Shown: positions 25,411 through 35,760 of the stretch, in pieces
Numbering within the stretch: the stretch's first letter is position 1
Layout of the letters: every line of letters starts with the position of its first letter
From: Solimonas variicoloris DSM 15731
GTDB taxonomy: Bacteria; Pseudomonadota; Gammaproteobacteria; Nevskiales; Nevskiaceae
Length of the DNA: 64,000 nucleotides
Reading direction: 5' to 3'
Assembly: GCF_000382285.1 (NCBI RefSeq)
Contig: NZ_KB907939.1
Coordinates: 1 to 64,000, forward strand
Position numbers and translations under genes: made by a program
The notes under the pieces: model-generated
The model's input: the letters and a program-made list of their open reading frames with translations, nothing else
Database searches by the model: none
What the model was told of the DNA's origin: nothing

Positions 25411-27300
25411 TCAGCCCTGCCGGCGCAGCCGCCCGGTTTTCTTCAGGTGGATCAGCAGCAGCGAGACCGCGGCCGGTGTGACGCCGGAAATGCGGCCGGC
25501 CTGCGCGACGGTTTCCGGGCGATGCTCGACGAGCTTGGCGCGGACTTCGTTGGAGAGGCCGATGACGCTGTGATAATCGAGATCGACCGGCAGCGGCGCC
25601 GCCTCGTAGCGCTGCACGCGCTCGATCTCCAGCTGCTGGCGATCGATGTAGCCCGCGTACTTGGCCTGGATCTCGACCTGTTCGGCGACCTGCGGATCGA
25701 TGTCGGCCGGCGCCAGCCCCTGCGCCTGCAGGAAGGCATAGTCGCCTTCGGGCCGGCGCAGCAGGTCGGTGCCCGACAGGCCGCTGTCGCTCGGGGCCGG
25801 CCCGAAGCGCTCGACCAGCGCGGCCTGCGCGAGTTGCGCCGGCTTCAGCCACAGCGCATCGAGCCGTGCGCGCTCGCGCTCGATCGCCTCGCGCTTGCGC
25901 GCGAACGCGTCCCAGCGCTCATCGTCGACCACGCCCAGCTCCCGGCCGAGCGGCGTCAGGCGCAGGTCGGCATTGTCCTCGCGCAGCAGCAGGCGGTGCT
26001 CGGCGCGCGAGGTGAACATGCGATACGGCTCGTTGGTGCCGCGCGTGATGAGGTCGTCGACGAGCACGCCGATGTAGGCCTCGTGGCGCTGCGGCGTCCA
26101 CGGCTCGCAACCCTGCACCTGCCGCGCGGCATTGAGGCCGGCGAGCAGGCCCTGTGCGGCGGCTTCCTCGTAGCCGGTCGTGCCGTTGATCTGGCCGGCG
26201 AAGTACAGGCCGGCGATGACCTTGGTCTCCAGCGAGCGCTTGAGGTCGCGCGGATCGAAGTAGTCGTACTCGATCGCGTAGCCCGGCCGCGTGATGCGTG
26301 CCTGCTCGAGGCCGCGGATGCTGCGCACGAAGCGTTCCTGGATGTCATACGGCAGCGAGGTCGAGATGCCGTTCGGGTAGATCTCGCGCGTGTTCAGGCC
26401 TTCCGGTTCGAGGAAGATCTGATGGCTGTCCTTGTCCTGGAAGCGGTTGACCTTGTCCTCGACGCTCGGGCAGTAGCGCGGGCCGACGCCCTCGATGACG
26501 CCGGTGAACATCGGCGAGCGGTCGAAGCCGCTGCGGATGATCTCGTGCGTCTGCGCGTTGGTATGCGTCAGATGGCAGGGCACCTGACGCGGATGCTCGG
26601 CGCGCGAGCCGAGGAACGAGAACACCGGCGTCGGCTCGTCGCCCGGCTGCGGCACCAGAAGATCCCAGGCGATCGTGCGCCCATCGAGGCGCGGCGGCGT
26701 GCCGGTCTTCAGCCGGCCGACGCGCGGGTGCAGTTCGCGCAGGCGTGCGGCCAGCGCGTTGCTCGGCGGATCGCCGGCGCGGCCGCCCTGGTGGTTGGCC
26801 AGCCCGACGTGGATGCGGCCGGCGAGGAAGGTGCCGGTCGTCAGCACCACGGCCGGCGCGTAGAACTTCAGGCCGAGGCGCGTGACGATGCCGCGCACCG
26901 CGCCGCCTTCGACGATGAGGTCCTCGACTTCCTGCTGGAACAGCGACAGGTTCGGCTGGTTCTCGAGCGCCTCGCGCACGACCCATTTGTAGAGCATGCG
27001 GTCGGCCTGCGCGCGCGTCGCGCGCACTGCCGGACCTTTCGAGGCATTGAGGATGCGGAACTGGATGCCGGCGCGGTCGGCGGCGCGCGCCATCAGGCCG
27101 CCCAGCGCGTCGACTTCCTTGACCAGATGGCCCTTGCCGATGCCGCCGATCGCCGGATTGCAGGACATCTGTCCGAGCGTTTCGATCGACTGCGTGACGA
27201 GCAGGGTGCGGCAGCCCATGCGCGCCGGGGCGAGCGCGGCCTCGGTGCCGGCGTGGCCGCCGCCGATGACGATGACGTCGAAATGATGCAGGTCCGACAT
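25411..27300 (-). CDS. mnmG: tRNA uridine 5-carboxymethylaminomethyl modification enzyme
   Basis: A 629-residue FAD enzyme that with MnmE modifies the wobble uridine of certain tRNAs. The N-terminal FAD motif [19 protein letters not shown] is followed by the GidA signatures [40 protein letters not shown] and [20 protein letters not shown]. The C-terminal helical domain ([19 protein letters not shown]) is intact. Length matches the family. It is transcribed after two small genes on the same strand. gidB/rsmG and parA, its usual neighbours at many origins, are absent here, but parB lies 2.7 kb away. Confidence 0.97.
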   Translation of the reverse strand: MSDLHHFDVIVIGGGHAGTEAALAPARMGCRTLLVTQSIETLGQMSCNPAIGGIGKGHLVKEVDALGGLMARAADRAGIQFRILNASKGPAVRATRAQADRMLYKWVVREALENQPNLSLFQQEVEDLIVEGGAVRGIVTRLGLKFYAPAVVLTTGTFLAGRIHVGLANHQGGRAGDPPSNALAARLRELHPRVGRLKTGTPPRLDGRTIAWDLLVPQPGDEPTPVFSFLGSRAEHPRQVPCHLTHTNAQTHEIIRSGFDRSPMFTGVIEGVGPRYCPSVEDKVNRFQDKDSHQIFLEPEGLNTREIYPNGISTSLPYDIQERFVRSIRGLEQARITRPGYAIEYDYFDPRDLKRSLETKVIAGLYFAGQINGTTGYEEAAAQGLLAGLNAARQVQGCEPWTPQRHEAYIGVLVDDLITRGTNEPYRMFTSRAEHRLLLREDNADLRLTPLGRELGVVDDERWDAFARKREAIERERARLDALWLKPAQLAQAALVERFGPAPSDSGLSGTDLLRRPEGDYAFLQAQGLAPADIDPQVAEQVEIQAKYAGYIDRQQLEIERVQRYEAAPLPVDLDYHSVIGLSNEVRAKLVEHRPETVAQAGRISGVTPAAVSLLLIHLKKTGRLRRQG

Positions 27301-27368
27301 GGGCTGATTCGGCTGGTTCCGCGGGGCGCGGATTCTACGCCAAAGCCGTCGGCGCGGCTAAAAAATGC

Positions 27369-27773
27369 TCAGGGCAGCGGCGCCAGATCCGGCTCGACGA
27401 AATCCTGGCGGGCCGCTGCGCTGCCGAGCCGCTGTGCCGAGTAGTGCCGAGCGACGAGGCTGCGCGCCTCGCCGAACAGTTCGGGATGGGCGGCGGCGAA
27501 GGTGTCCCAGTCGGCCTGCGGCATCTGCCGGCGGCGGGCTTCGATCAGGCGCAGCAGGGCGATCGTCAGCGTGTGGTGGTACTTGGTTTCGGCGCCCAGC
27601 GCCGCGACATAGCCGCGCAACAGCGCCACGAAGCGCTGCTCGGCCGCGGCGCGATCGGGGGCCTGCTGCAGGCATTGCCAAGCGGCCTCGACGTGGCGGA
27701 CATGATCGAACGCCGCTGGTGGCAGCGAGCCGTCGGCCAGCTGTTCCAGCAGGCCGCGGTCGTCGGCCGGCAT
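27369..27773 (-). CDS. Conserved hypothetical helical protein
   Basis: A 134-residue protein with no assigned function. It is mostly helical, with conserved-looking motifs FDHVRHVEAAWQCLQQ and AETKYHHTLTIALLRLIE. The paired histidines (HVRH and YHH) suggest a metal-binding or hydratase-like helical bundle, but that is a guess. It begins 3 bp after the Mpo1-like gene and is followed by mnmG after 68 bp, so the three are probably one transcript. Confidence 0.6.
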   Translation of the reverse strand: MPADDRGLLEQLADGSLPPAAFDHVRHVEAAWQCLQQAPDRAAAEQRFVALLRGYVAALGAETKYHHTLTIALLRLIEARRRQMPQADWDTFAAAHPELFGEARSLVARHYSAQRLGSAAARQDFVEPDLAPLP

Positions 27774-27776
27774 GGC

Positions 27777-28085
27777 TTAGAACGCGAGGCGTCCGCTCAG
27801 CATTTCCCACCACATGCGCCAGTCGCCCATGAAGGAATAGAACGGATGCTTGAAGGTGGCCGGCCGGTTCTTTTCGAAGAAGAAGTGGCCGACCCAGGCG
27901 AAACCGTAGCCGAGCACCAGCGCCAGCGGCAGATACCACCACAGGCCCTTGATCGCGGCGAACAGCACGCAGGCCAGCGCCAGGCTGCTGCCGGTGAAGT
28001 GCAGGCGCCGTGCGGTCTGGTTCGAGTGTTCGGTCAGATAGAACGCGTAGAAATCGGAGAACGTCTTGTACTGCGCGACAGCCAT
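27777..28085 (-). CDS. Mpo1-like (DUF962) membrane protein
   Basis: A 102-residue protein of the DUF962/Mpo1 family. Its fungal member Mpo1 is an Fe-dependent 2-hydroxy fatty acid dioxygenase. Four conserved histidines are visible: YLTEHSNQTARRLHFTGS and WVGHFFFEKNRPATFKHPFYS. Two or three hydrophobic helices (about 33-66) match the family. In bacteria the role is unproven; lipid alpha-oxidation is possible. It starts the short operon that reads into mnmG and is divergent from the rimB-like gene. Confidence 0.8.
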   Translation of the reverse strand: MAVAQYKTFSDFYAFYLTEHSNQTARRLHFTGSSLALACVLFAAIKGLWWYLPLALVLGYGFAWVGHFFFEKNRPATFKHPFYSFMGDWRMWWEMLSGRLAF

Positions 28086-28189
28086 GTCCCACCCCCGTGA
28101 CGAGAGTTCGAGTATAGGCGGCCCGCGTGACGCCGCGCAGCCACGGCTTCGCCGCTATGCTTGTCGGACGACGACGATACGGAGTGCTC

Positions 28190-28642
28190 GTGAGGCGACG
28201 CGACAGTGAACCCCTGCGGGAGCTCGGCTGGCGGGAGTGGCTTGCGTTGCCCGAACTCGGCGTGGCGCGGATCAAGGCCAAGGTCGACACCGGCGCGCGC
28301 TCCTCGGCGCTGTACGCCTCGGCGATCGAGACCTTGCCGGACGGGCGCGTGCGCTTCGCGCTGCGGCCGCTGCAGAACTCCGGCCGCGAGCAGTGGTGCG
28401 AGGCGCAGCTGATCGACCGTCGCTGGGTCACCGATTCGGGCGGCCGCCGCGAGTTGCGGCCGTTCATCCGCACCGAGGCCGTGCTCGGCGGCGAGCGTTG
28501 GCCGATCGAGATCTCGCTGTCGGCCCGCGACAGCATGCGCTTCCGCATGCTGCTCGGCCGAACCGCGATCGCCGGGCGCTTCACGGTCGATCCGGCGGCC
28601 AGCTACGTGCAGGGGCGCCGCGTCGCGAAGGAGCACGCATGA
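28190..28642 (+). CDS. RimB-like retropepsin-type protease (pfam05618)
   Basis: A 150-residue protein of the so-called ATP-dependent zinc protease family (RimB-like). The active-site-like motif is [14 protein letters not shown], an aspartyl-protease DTGA loop, followed by the family block [21 protein letters not shown] and [16 protein letters not shown]. In pseudomonads RimB works with RimK in control of S6 glutamylation. GTG at 28190 is chosen because GGAG lies six bases before it. It overlaps rimK by 4 bp (ATGA). Confidence 0.78.
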   Translation: MRRRDSEPLRELGWREWLALPELGVARIKAKVDTGARSSALYASAIETLPDGRVRFALRPLQNSGREQWCEAQLIDRRWVTDSGGRRELRPFIRTEAVLGGERWPIEISLSARDSMRFRMLLGRTAIAGRFTVDPAASYVQGRRVAKEHA

Positions 28643-29544
28643 AGATCGCCCTGCTGTCGCGCAACCGCCGTCTGTACTCGACGCGGCGTCTGATCGAGGC
28701 GGCCGAGGCGCGCGGCCACAAGGTCCAGGTCATCGACGTGCTGCGCTGCTACATGAACATCCAGCCGGGACGGCCGGAGATCTGGTATCGCGGCCGGCGG
28801 CTCGAGGGCTTCGACGCGGTGATTCCGCGCATCGGTGCGTCGGTGACGTTCTACGGCACGGCGGTCGTGCGCCAGTTCGAGATGCAGGGCGTCTACACCC
28901 TCAACGAATCGGTCGCGATCACCCGCGCCCGCGACAAGCTGCGCGCGCTGCAGCTGCTCGCGCGCAAGGGTGTCGGCCTGCCGCGCACCGGCTTTGCCCA
29001 TGCGCCGGACGACACCGAGGGCCTGATGAAGCTGGTCGGCGGCGCGCCGATGGTCATCAAGCTGATCGAGGGCACGCAGGGGCAGGGCGTGGTGCTGGCC
29101 GAGACCGACAACGCCGCCGCCTCGGTGATCGAGGCTTTTCGCGGGCTCGACGCCTACTTTCTGGTCCAGGAGTTCGTCGGCGAGGCCAACGGCAGCGACA
29201 TCCGCTGCTTCGTCGTCGGCGGCGAGGTGATCGCGGCGATGCAGCGTACCGCCTGCGCCGGCGAGTTCCGCTCGAACCTGCACCGCGGCGGCAGCGCGGC
29301 GCCGGTCGAGATCAGCGCCGCCGAGCGGCGCACGGCATTGCGCGCCGCCAAGATCATGGGGCTCAACGTCGCCGGCGTCGATCTGCTGCGCTCGAAGTCC
29401 GGACCGATGGTGATGGAGGTGAACTCCTCGCCGGGTCTCGAGGGCATCGAGGCGGCCTCCGGCATCGACATCGCCGACGCGATCATCCGCCTGGTCGAGG
29501 CGCGTGCCCGGCCCGGCAGGACGGGCACGCAGGGCCGCGGCTGA
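28639..29544 (+). CDS. rimK: Ribosomal protein S6--L-glutamate ligase
   Basis: A 301-residue ATP-grasp ligase that adds glutamates to the S6 C-terminus and can make poly-alpha-glutamate. Visible signatures are [48 protein letters not shown] (ATP-grasp), [25 protein letters not shown] and [16 protein letters not shown] (metal ligands E and N). Length equals E. coli RimK. It is coupled to the upstream RimB-like gene and followed after 70 bp by an M14-type hydrolase. Confidence 0.95.
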   Translation: MKIALLSRNRRLYSTRRLIEAAEARGHKVQVIDVLRCYMNIQPGRPEIWYRGRRLEGFDAVIPRIGASVTFYGTAVVRQFEMQGVYTLNESVAITRARDKLRALQLLARKGVGLPRTGFAHAPDDTEGLMKLVGGAPMVIKLIEGTQGQGVVLAETDNAAASVIEAFRGLDAYFLVQEFVGEANGSDIRCFVVGGEVIAAMQRTACAGEFRSNLHRGGSAAPVEISAAERRTALRAAKIMGLNVAGVDLLRSKSGPMVMEVNSSPGLEGIEAASGIDIADAIIRLVEARARPGRTGTQGRG

Positions 29545-29614
29545 TGGCCGGGACGGGCCGCAGCCGGGCAGGTAGGGCGCCCGGCCGGCGTGGCGTCTCT
29601 ATAAAAGGTGTGGC

Positions 29615-30682
29615 ATGGCGATAAAAAGGCAGCGTCGCGCCGGCGACGGCTTCGAACTGGGCGGGCAGCAGATCGCGCCCGGCGAGGCGCGCGTCGTCGA
29701 GCTGCCGGTCGCCAATCTCTATACGCATACCCCGGTGACGCTGCCGGTGCGCGTGCTGCGCGGCCGCGAGCCGGGGCCGACGCTGTTCATCAGCGCCGCG
29801 CTGCATGGCGACGAGATCATCGGCGTCGAGATCATCCGGCGCCTGCTGCTGCAGCGGGCGCTCAAGCGCCTGCGCGGCACGCTGCTGGCGGTGCCGGTCG
29901 TCAACACGCTGGCCTTCCTGCACCAGTCGCGCTACCTGCCGGACCGCCGCGATCTCAATCGCAGCTTTCCGGGCAGCGAGAAGGGATCGCTGGCGGCGCG
30001 GCTCGCGCATCTGTTCCTGAAGGAGATCGTCGGCCGCGCGCAGTACGGGGTCGACCTGCACACCGGCGCGATTCACCGCCCGAACCTGCCGCATATCCGC
30101 GGCGATCTCGGCAACCCGGAGATCCTGCGGCTGGCGCAGGCCTTCGGTGTGCCGCTGGTGCTGAATTCGCCGCCGACCGCCGGCACGCTGCGCCATTACA
30201 CGACCGAGCGCGGCATTCCGGTGCTGCTGTACGAGGCCGGCGAGGCGCTGCGCTTCGACGAGCTGGCGATCCGGACCGGCGTGCGCGGCCTGCTCAACGT
30301 GCTCAAGGCGCTGGGCATGCTGCCGGCCGACGGCCGGCCGGACCGCATGCCGGCGCCGGTCGTCGCTCGCGCCAGCAGCTGGGTGCGGGCGCCGGCCAGC
30401 GGCGTGCTGCGCGCCCAGGTGGCGCTCGGCGAGGAGGTGCGCAAGGGTCAGGTGCTCGGGGTGATCGGCGATCCGCTCGGCACCAGCGAGGTGGCGGTGC
30501 TGGCCACGGCGCATGGCGTGGTCGTCGGTCGCGCGGCGCTGCCGCTGGTCTATGAAGGCGACGCCCTGTTCCACCTGGCGCGCTTCGATGCGCCGGAAAC
30601 CGCTGCCGGCGTTGCGCGCAACATCCGCAACGCGCGCCGCGTGCTCAAGCGCAGCCGGCGCAACCAGCCCCGCGTGGTCTGA
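29615..30682 (+). CDS. Succinylglutamate desuccinylase/aspartoacylase-family hydrolase
   Basis: A 355-residue M14-like zinc amidohydrolase. The zinc motif ALHGDEIIG (HxxE) and the third ligand region YGVDLHTGAIHR are visible, with NRSFPGS between. The C-terminal part contains a biotinyl/lipoyl-like beta sandwich (SGVLRAQVALGEEVRKGQVLGVIGDPLG). Family members remove acyl groups from amino acids. Its place behind rimK hints at trimming glutamyl or N-acyl products, which is inference. GGTG precedes the ATG. Confidence 0.8.
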   Translation: MAIKRQRRAGDGFELGGQQIAPGEARVVELPVANLYTHTPVTLPVRVLRGREPGPTLFISAALHGDEIIGVEIIRRLLLQRALKRLRGTLLAVPVVNTLAFLHQSRYLPDRRDLNRSFPGSEKGSLAARLAHLFLKEIVGRAQYGVDLHTGAIHRPNLPHIRGDLGNPEILRLAQAFGVPLVLNSPPTAGTLRHYTTERGIPVLLYEAGEALRFDELAIRTGVRGLLNVLKALGMLPADGRPDRMPAPVVARASSWVRAPASGVLRAQVALGEEVRKGQVLGVIGDPLGTSEVAVLATAHGVVVGRAALPLVYEGDALFHLARFDAPETAAGVARNIRNARRVLKRSRRNQPRVV

Positions 30683-30699
30683 TCTCCGGTCGGTGCCGC

Positions 30700-30716
30700 G
30701 GGGGGATCTTCCCCCC
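30700..30716. terminator. Short GC hairpin after the rimK module
   Basis: GGGGGG-ATCTT-CCCCCC forms a 6-bp stem 18 bp after the stop of the M14 hydrolase gene. There is no T-run, so termination by it alone is doubtful. Confidence 0.3.
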
Positions 30717-30811
30717 AGTCAATTCGAATCGTTTCCCGATCTGGCTGCAAAAACGTTGTACGGAGCGCCGGGCTACGTCGTTCAAGCCGTTGATTTCGGC
30801 TTATGAACGGT

Positions 30812-30843
30812 CGGAATTGTGCGGCCAGTCATATACAATTCCG
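30812..30843 (+). promoter_or_regulatory. Inverted repeat over the likely nuo -10 element
   Basis: CGGAATTGT (30812-30820) and ACAATTCCG (30835-30843) form a perfect 9-bp inverted repeat with a 14-bp centre. TATACA (30832-30837), a candidate -10, lies at its right arm, so a protein bound here would cover the promoter. It is 70 bp upstream of nuoA. No -35 is obvious. Confidence 0.5.
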
Positions 30844-30913
30844 CCACTTTACGCGGGCGCAACCCGGCAACGACGCCATTGCGCCCATCTGGATGGCACT
30901 CAAGAGGCTTGCG

Positions 30914-31351
30914 ATGGCTCCCATCAGCGCGTGGTCCGCTCAAACCTGGTCCCTGATCGTCTACGTGGTCGCGGTCATCGGTCTGGTGGCGCTGATGCTG
31001 GGCCTGTCCTGGGTGCTGGGCGGACGCGACTGGGGCCGCGCCAAGAACGAACCGTTCGAGTCCGGCGTGCTCGGCCAGGGCGGCGCGCGCCTGCGTCTGT
31101 CGGCCAAGTTCTATCTGGTCGCGATGTTCTTCGTGATCTTCGACGTCGAAGCCTTGTTCCTCTATGCCTGGGCCGTTTCCCTCAAGGAAGCCGGCTGGGC
31201 CGGCTTCGCCGAGGCTTTCATTTTCATCTTCATCCTGACCGCCAGCCTCGTCTATTTGTGGAAGATCGGTGCGCTCGAGTGGGCGCCGGCCTCCCGCGCG
31301 AAACTGGCCAAGGAACGGCAGGCCGAGCGGCCGACGCCACCCTCGCGCTGA
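30914..31351 (+). CDS. nuoA: NADH dehydrogenase I subunit A
   Basis: A 145-residue membrane subunit of complex I near the quinone site. It has three TM helices (about 13-37, 67-90, 97-118) with the conserved loop [20 protein letters not shown] and [13 protein letters not shown]. The start at 30914 follows AAGAGG; earlier in-frame starts lack support. It opens a 13-gene operon in the standard order that runs to 45730 with overlaps or short gaps. Confidence 0.93.
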   Translation: MAPISAWSAQTWSLIVYVVAVIGLVALMLGLSWVLGGRDWGRAKNEPFESGVLGQGGARLRLSAKFYLVAMFFVIFDVEALFLYAWAVSLKEAGWAGFAEAFIFIFILTASLVYLWKIGALEWAPASRAKLAKERQAERPTPPSR

Positions 31352-31384
31352 CCTAAGCCGCCAGCCTACGCAGAGCAAGCAGCC

Positions 31385-32053
31385 ATGGAATACACACTCA
31401 CGCGAATCGACCCGAACGCGCAGCGCTACCCGATGCAGGAGCGCGAGAAAGTGCGCGATCCGCTCGAGGAGCAGGTCGAGAAGAACGTCTTTCTGGGCAC
31501 GCTGGAAGGCGCGCTGCACGGCGTCGTCAACTGGGGACGCAAGAACTCGATCTGGCCGTACAACTTCGGCCTGTCGTGTTGCTACGTCGAGATGGCGACC
31601 GCCTTCACGCCGACGCACGATCTCGCCCGCTTCGGCGCCGAGGTCATCCGCGCTTCGCCGCGCCAGGCCGACCTGATGGTCATCGCCGGCACCTGCTTCA
31701 TGAAGATGGCGCCGGTCGTGCAGCGTCTCTATGAGCAGATGCTGGAGCCGAAGTGGGTCATCAGCATGGGCTCCTGCGCCAATTCCGGCGGCATGTACGA
31801 CATCTATTCGGTGGTGCAGGGCGTCGACAAGTTCCTGCCGGTCGACGTTTACATCCCCGGCTGCCCGCCGCGTCCCGAGGCCTTTCTGCAGGCGCTGAAC
31901 CTGCTGCAGGACTCGATCGGCAAGGAGCGCCGCCCGCTGTCGTGGGTGGTCGGCGACCAGGGCGTCTACAAGGCCGAGTTCCCGTCGCGGCGCGAGACGC
32001 TGCGCCCGGAGCGCAGCGCGCAGACGACGCTGCGCACGCCGGACCAGGTCTGA
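31385..32053 (+). CDS. nuoB: NADH dehydrogenase I subunit B
   Basis: A 222-residue peripheral-arm subunit that carries cluster N2. The ligand-bearing motif [10 protein letters not shown] has the tandem cysteines; the other ligands are in GTCFMKM and PGCPPRP. The C-terminus extends about 30 residues past the conserved core, longer than minimal homologues. It is second in the nuo operon. Confidence 0.96.
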   Translation: MEYTLTRIDPNAQRYPMQEREKVRDPLEEQVEKNVFLGTLEGALHGVVNWGRKNSIWPYNFGLSCCYVEMATAFTPTHDLARFGAEVIRASPRQADLMVIAGTCFMKMAPVVQRLYEQMLEPKWVISMGSCANSGGMYDIYSVVQGVDKFLPVDVYIPGCPPRPEAFLQALNLLQDSIGKERRPLSWVVGDQGVYKAEFPSRRETLRPERSAQTTLRTPDQV

Positions 32054-32062
32054 GGAAAGGCG

Positions 32063-33856
32063 ATGGCAGACGACGTCCCGCACGCCGCGCCGGGCCTCGA
32101 TAACGAGGTCCTGCGCGAGCTCTACGCCCGCTTCGGTGCCGACGCTTTCGTCGCGCAGCAGACGAAGGACGGCATGCCGACCCTGTGGGTCGGCGCCGAG
32201 CGCATCATCGAGGTGCTGCGCTTCCTGAAGGGCAGCATCGCCAAGCCGTACAAGACGCTGTACGACCTGACCGCGGTCGACGAGCGCCTGCGCAAGAACC
32301 GCCAGGGCCTGCCGCCGGCTGATTTCACGGTCGTCTACCAGCTGCTGTCGGTGGAGCGCGACATGACGCGCGCCGGCACGCCGGACCTGCGCCTCAAGGT
32401 CGCGCTGCACGGCGAGTTCCCGCACCTGCCGACGGCGACCGCGGTCTACGCCAACGCCAACTGGTACGAGCGCGAGGTCTGGGACCTGTTCGGCATCGTC
32501 TTCGACGGCCATCCGAACCTGCGTCGCATCCTGCTGCCGCCGCGCTGGGTCGGTCATCCGCTGCGCAAGGAGCACCCGGCGCGCGCCACCGAGTTCGATC
32601 CGTTCGTGCTCGACCAGATGCGCCAGGATCTCGATCAGGAAGCGCTGCTCTTCAAGCCCGAGGAATGGGGCATGAAGAAGGGCACGGAGAACGAGGACTA
32701 CATGTTCCTCAACTTCGGCCCGAACCATCCCGCCGCGCACGGTGCGTTCCGCATCGTGCTGCAGATGGACGGCGAGGAGATCGTCGACTGCGTGCCGGAC
32801 ATCGGCTACCACCATCGCGGCGCCGAGAAGATGGGCGAGCGCCAGTCCTGGCATTCGTACATTCCGTACACCGATCGCATCGACTATCTCGGCGGGGTGA
32901 TGAACAACCTGCCGTACGTGATGACGGTCGAGAAGCTCGCCGGCATCCAGGTGCCGCCGCGCGCGCAGACCGTGCGCATCATGATGTCGGAGTTCTTCCG
33001 CATCACCTCGCACCTGCTGTTCTACGGCACCTTCCTGCAGGACGTCGGCGCGATGTCGCCGGTGTTCTACGCCTTCGTCGACCGCCAGAAGGCCTACGAT
33101 GTCATCGAGGCCGTCACCGGCTTCCGCATGCATCCGGCGTGGTTCCGCATCGGCGGTCTGGCGCACGACCTGCCGCAGGGCTGGGAGCGTCTGGTCCGCG
33201 AGTTCGTCGACTACCTGCCGAAGCGTCTCGACGACTACCAGAAGGCGGCGGTCGAGAACAGCCTGGTCATCGCCCGTACGCGCGACGTCGCGGCCTACAC
33301 CACGGCCGAAGCGCTCGAGTGGGGTACGACCGGCGGCGGTCTGCGCGCCACCGGCCTCGGTTACGACCTGCGCAAGGCGCGCCCGTACTGCGGCTACGAG
33401 AACTTCGACTTCGAGGTGCCGACCGGCTCGCGCGGCGACGCGTACGACCGCCTGGTGCTGCGCGTCGAGGAGATGCGCCAGTCGGTGCGCATCATCAAGC
33501 AGTGCCTCGAGAACATGCCGTCGGGCCCGTACAAGGCGGATCACCCGCTGACGACGCCGCCGCCGAAGGACCGCACGCTCAAGGACATCGAAACGCTGAT
33601 CACGCACTTCCTGCAGGTGTCGTGGGGACCGGTGATCCCGGCCGGCGAGGCATGCACCATGGTCGAGGCGACCAAGGGCATCAACAGCTACTACCTGACG
33701 TCGGACGGCAGCACGATGAGCTACCGCACGCGCATTCGCACGCCGAGCTACGCGCATCTGCAGCAGATCCCGAGCGCGATCCGCGGCGAGATGATCGCCG
33801 ACCTGGTCGTGTACGTCGCGTCGATCGACTTCGTCATGGCCGACGTGGATCGTTAA
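32063..33856 (+). CDS. nuoCD: NADH dehydrogenase I subunit C/D fusion
   Basis: A 597-residue fused protein. The NuoC part (about 1-190) holds [25 protein letters not shown]. The NuoD part (about 210-597) holds [38 protein letters not shown] and a C-terminal [10 protein letters not shown]. NuoD builds the quinone-binding cavity with NuoB. Fusion of C and D is normal in Gammaproteobacteria and supports that placement. Confidence 0.96.
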   Translation: MADDVPHAAPGLDNEVLRELYARFGADAFVAQQTKDGMPTLWVGAERIIEVLRFLKGSIAKPYKTLYDLTAVDERLRKNRQGLPPADFTVVYQLLSVERDMTRAGTPDLRLKVALHGEFPHLPTATAVYANANWYEREVWDLFGIVFDGHPNLRRILLPPRWVGHPLRKEHPARATEFDPFVLDQMRQDLDQEALLFKPEEWGMKKGTENEDYMFLNFGPNHPAAHGAFRIVLQMDGEEIVDCVPDIGYHHRGAEKMGERQSWHSYIPYTDRIDYLGGVMNNLPYVMTVEKLAGIQVPPRAQTVRIMMSEFFRITSHLLFYGTFLQDVGAMSPVFYAFVDRQKAYDVIEAVTGFRMHPAWFRIGGLAHDLPQGWERLVREFVDYLPKRLDDYQKAAVENSLVIARTRDVAAYTTAEALEWGTTGGGLRATGLGYDLRKARPYCGYENFDFEVPTGSRGDAYDRLVLRVEEMRQSVRIIKQCLENMPSGPYKADHPLTTPPPKDRTLKDIETLITHFLQVSWGPVIPAGEACTMVEATKGINSYYLTSDGSTMSYRTRIRTPSYAHLQQIPSAIRGEMIADLVVYVASIDFVMADVDR

Positions 33857-33859
33857 GTT

Positions 33860-34405
33860 ATGAGCGATACCGTCATCAAAGATACCGTCATCAAGCTGGC
33901 CGATCTGGTCGGCAAGCCGGCTGCCAAGCCCGAGCCGTTCGTGCTGTCCGACGCGGAAAAGCACGAGATCGAGCACGAGCTGACGCACTTCCCGGACGGC
34001 CGCGCCGCCAGCATCGAGGCGCTGAAGATCGTCCAGAAGCACCGCGGCTGGGTGCCCGACGCGGCGCTCGAGCCGGTCGCGCAGCTGATCGGCATCACCG
34101 CCGCCGAGCTCGAAGGCGTCGCCACGTTCTATTCGCAGATCTACCGCAAGCCGGTCGGCCGCCATGTCGTGAAGGTCTGCGACAGCATCACCTGCTTCCT
34201 GGTCGGCTTCGAGGAGATCAAGGCCGCGCTCGAGCAGCAGCTCGGCATCGGCTTCGGCCAGACCACCGCCGACGGCCGCTTCACGCTGCTGCCGATCTGC
34301 TGCATCGGCGCCTGCGACAAGGGCCCGGCGCTGATGGTCGACGACGATCTGCATTACGACCTGACGCCGCAGAATCTGGCCACGGTCCTGGAGGCGTACA
34401 AGTGA
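33860..34405 (+). CDS. nuoE: NADH dehydrogenase I subunit E
   Basis: A 181-residue subunit carrying the [2Fe-2S] cluster N1a. Four ligand cysteines are in [11 protein letters not shown] (first pair) and [13 protein letters not shown] (second pair). An N-terminal helical region ends in [15 protein letters not shown]. Its stop overlaps the GTG start of nuoF. Confidence 0.95.
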   Translation: MSDTVIKDTVIKLADLVGKPAAKPEPFVLSDAEKHEIEHELTHFPDGRAASIEALKIVQKHRGWVPDAALEPVAQLIGITAAELEGVATFYSQIYRKPVGRHVVKVCDSITCFLVGFEEIKAALEQQLGIGFGQTTADGRFTLLPICCIGACDKGPALMVDDDLHYDLTPQNLATVLEAYK

Positions 34406-35754
34406 GCGATTACGCCCAAATCGAAAAGGAACTGCTCGTCCGTCCGCTGACGGCGCGCATCAACGCCAGGCTGTCGGTCGACATCGCTTCGTACGAGGCG
34501 ACCGGCGGCTACCGCGCGATCCGTCAGGCGATCAAGGACCTGTCGCCGGCCGACGTACAGACGCGCGTCAAGGATTCGAACCTGCGCGGCCGCGGCGGCG
34601 CCGGCTTTCCGACCGGCGTGAAGTGGGGCCTGGTGCCGATGGGCCCGGACGCCGGCAGCAAGTATCTCGTCTGCAACGCCGACGAGATGGAGCCGAACAC
34701 CTTCAAGGACCGCCTCCTGATGGAGGACGCGCCGCACCAGCTGATCGAAGGCATGCTGGTCGCCGCGTACGCGATCCAGGCCACCGCCGGCTACATCTTC
34801 CTGCGCGGCGAGTACGTGAAGTCCGCGCAGCGCCTCAACGCGGCGCTCGCCGAGGCGCGCGCCGCCGGCCTGCTCGGCGACAACATTCTTGGTTCGGGCT
34901 GGAGCTTCACGCTCATCGTCCACACCGGCGCCGGCCGCTACATCTGCGGCGAGGAAACGGCGCTGATCAATTCGCTGGAAGGCCGCCGCGCCAATCCGCG
35001 CGCCAAGCCACCGTTCCCGCAGATCGCCGGCGCCTGGGGCCGGCCGACCGTCGTCAACAACGTCGAGTCGCTGTCGAACCTGGCACACATCGTCAACAAC
35101 GGCGCCGACTGGTTCAAAGGCCTGTCGCAGGGCAAGTCCAAGGACGGCGGCACCAAGCTCTACGGCGCCAGCGGTCGCGTCAAGCGCGGCGGCATCTACG
35201 AGTTGCCGATCGGCACCAGCGCGCGCGAGATCCTCGAAGAGCATGCCGGCGGCATGCGCGACGGCTACACGCTGAAGTGCTGGCTGCCCGGCGGCGCCTC
35301 GACCGACTTCCTGATGCCCGAGCATCTGGACCTGGCGATGGACTTCGACACCATCGCCAAGGCCGGCTCGCGCATGGGCACCGGCCTGATTCTCGCGCTC
35401 GACCAGACCCACAACATGGTCTCGGCGGTGCGCAACCTCGAGGAATTCTTCGCGCGCGAGTCCTGCGGCTGGTGCACGCCGTGCCGCGACGGCCTGCCGT
35501 GGAGCGTGAAGATGCTGCGCGCGCTCGAGGAAGGCCGCGGCAGCGCCGAGGACCTCGTCCAGCTGCAGAAGCTGACGCGCCTGCTCGGTCCCGGCAAGAC
35601 CTTCTGCGCGCACGCGCCCGGCGCGATGGAGCCGCTGCAGTCGGCGCTGAAGTTCTTCCGCTCCGAATTCGAAGCCGGCATCGCCCAGACGCCGGCCCCT
35701 GCCGCAGCCGGGGCGCCCGTCGCCGCCGGCGCAGCCAGTGCCAAGGTCGCATAA
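34402..35754 (+). CDS. nuoF: NADH dehydrogenase I subunit F
   Basis: A 450-residue subunit that binds NADH, FMN and cluster N3. Visible are [13 protein letters not shown] (NADH/FMN), [33 protein letters not shown] (FMN) and the cluster motif [12 protein letters not shown]. It starts with GTG at 34402 inside the nuoE stop (GTGA), the only start that keeps the conserved N-terminus. An Ala-rich tail of about 20 residues ends the protein. Confidence 0.96.
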   Translation: MSDYAQIEKELLVRPLTARINARLSVDIASYEATGGYRAIRQAIKDLSPADVQTRVKDSNLRGRGGAGFPTGVKWGLVPMGPDAGSKYLVCNADEMEPNTFKDRLLMEDAPHQLIEGMLVAAYAIQATAGYIFLRGEYVKSAQRLNAALAEARAAGLLGDNILGSGWSFTLIVHTGAGRYICGEETALINSLEGRRANPRAKPPFPQIAGAWGRPTVVNNVESLSNLAHIVNNGADWFKGLSQGKSKDGGTKLYGASGRVKRGGIYELPIGTSAREILEEHAGGMRDGYTLKCWLPGGASTDFLMPEHLDLAMDFDTIAKAGSRMGTGLILALDQTHNMVSAVRNLEEFFARESCGWCTPCRDGLPWSVKMLRALEEGRGSAEDLVQLQKLTRLLGPGKTFCAHAPGAMEPLQSALKFFRSEFEAGIAQTPAPAAAGAPVAAGAASAKVA

Positions 35755-35760
35755 GCTCTC

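Noticed and set aside
32063-33856. nuoCD as a possible annotation or sequencing artefact
   Set aside because: Fusion of nuoC and nuoD is normal in Gammaproteobacteria and the reading frame is continuous with both domains intact.
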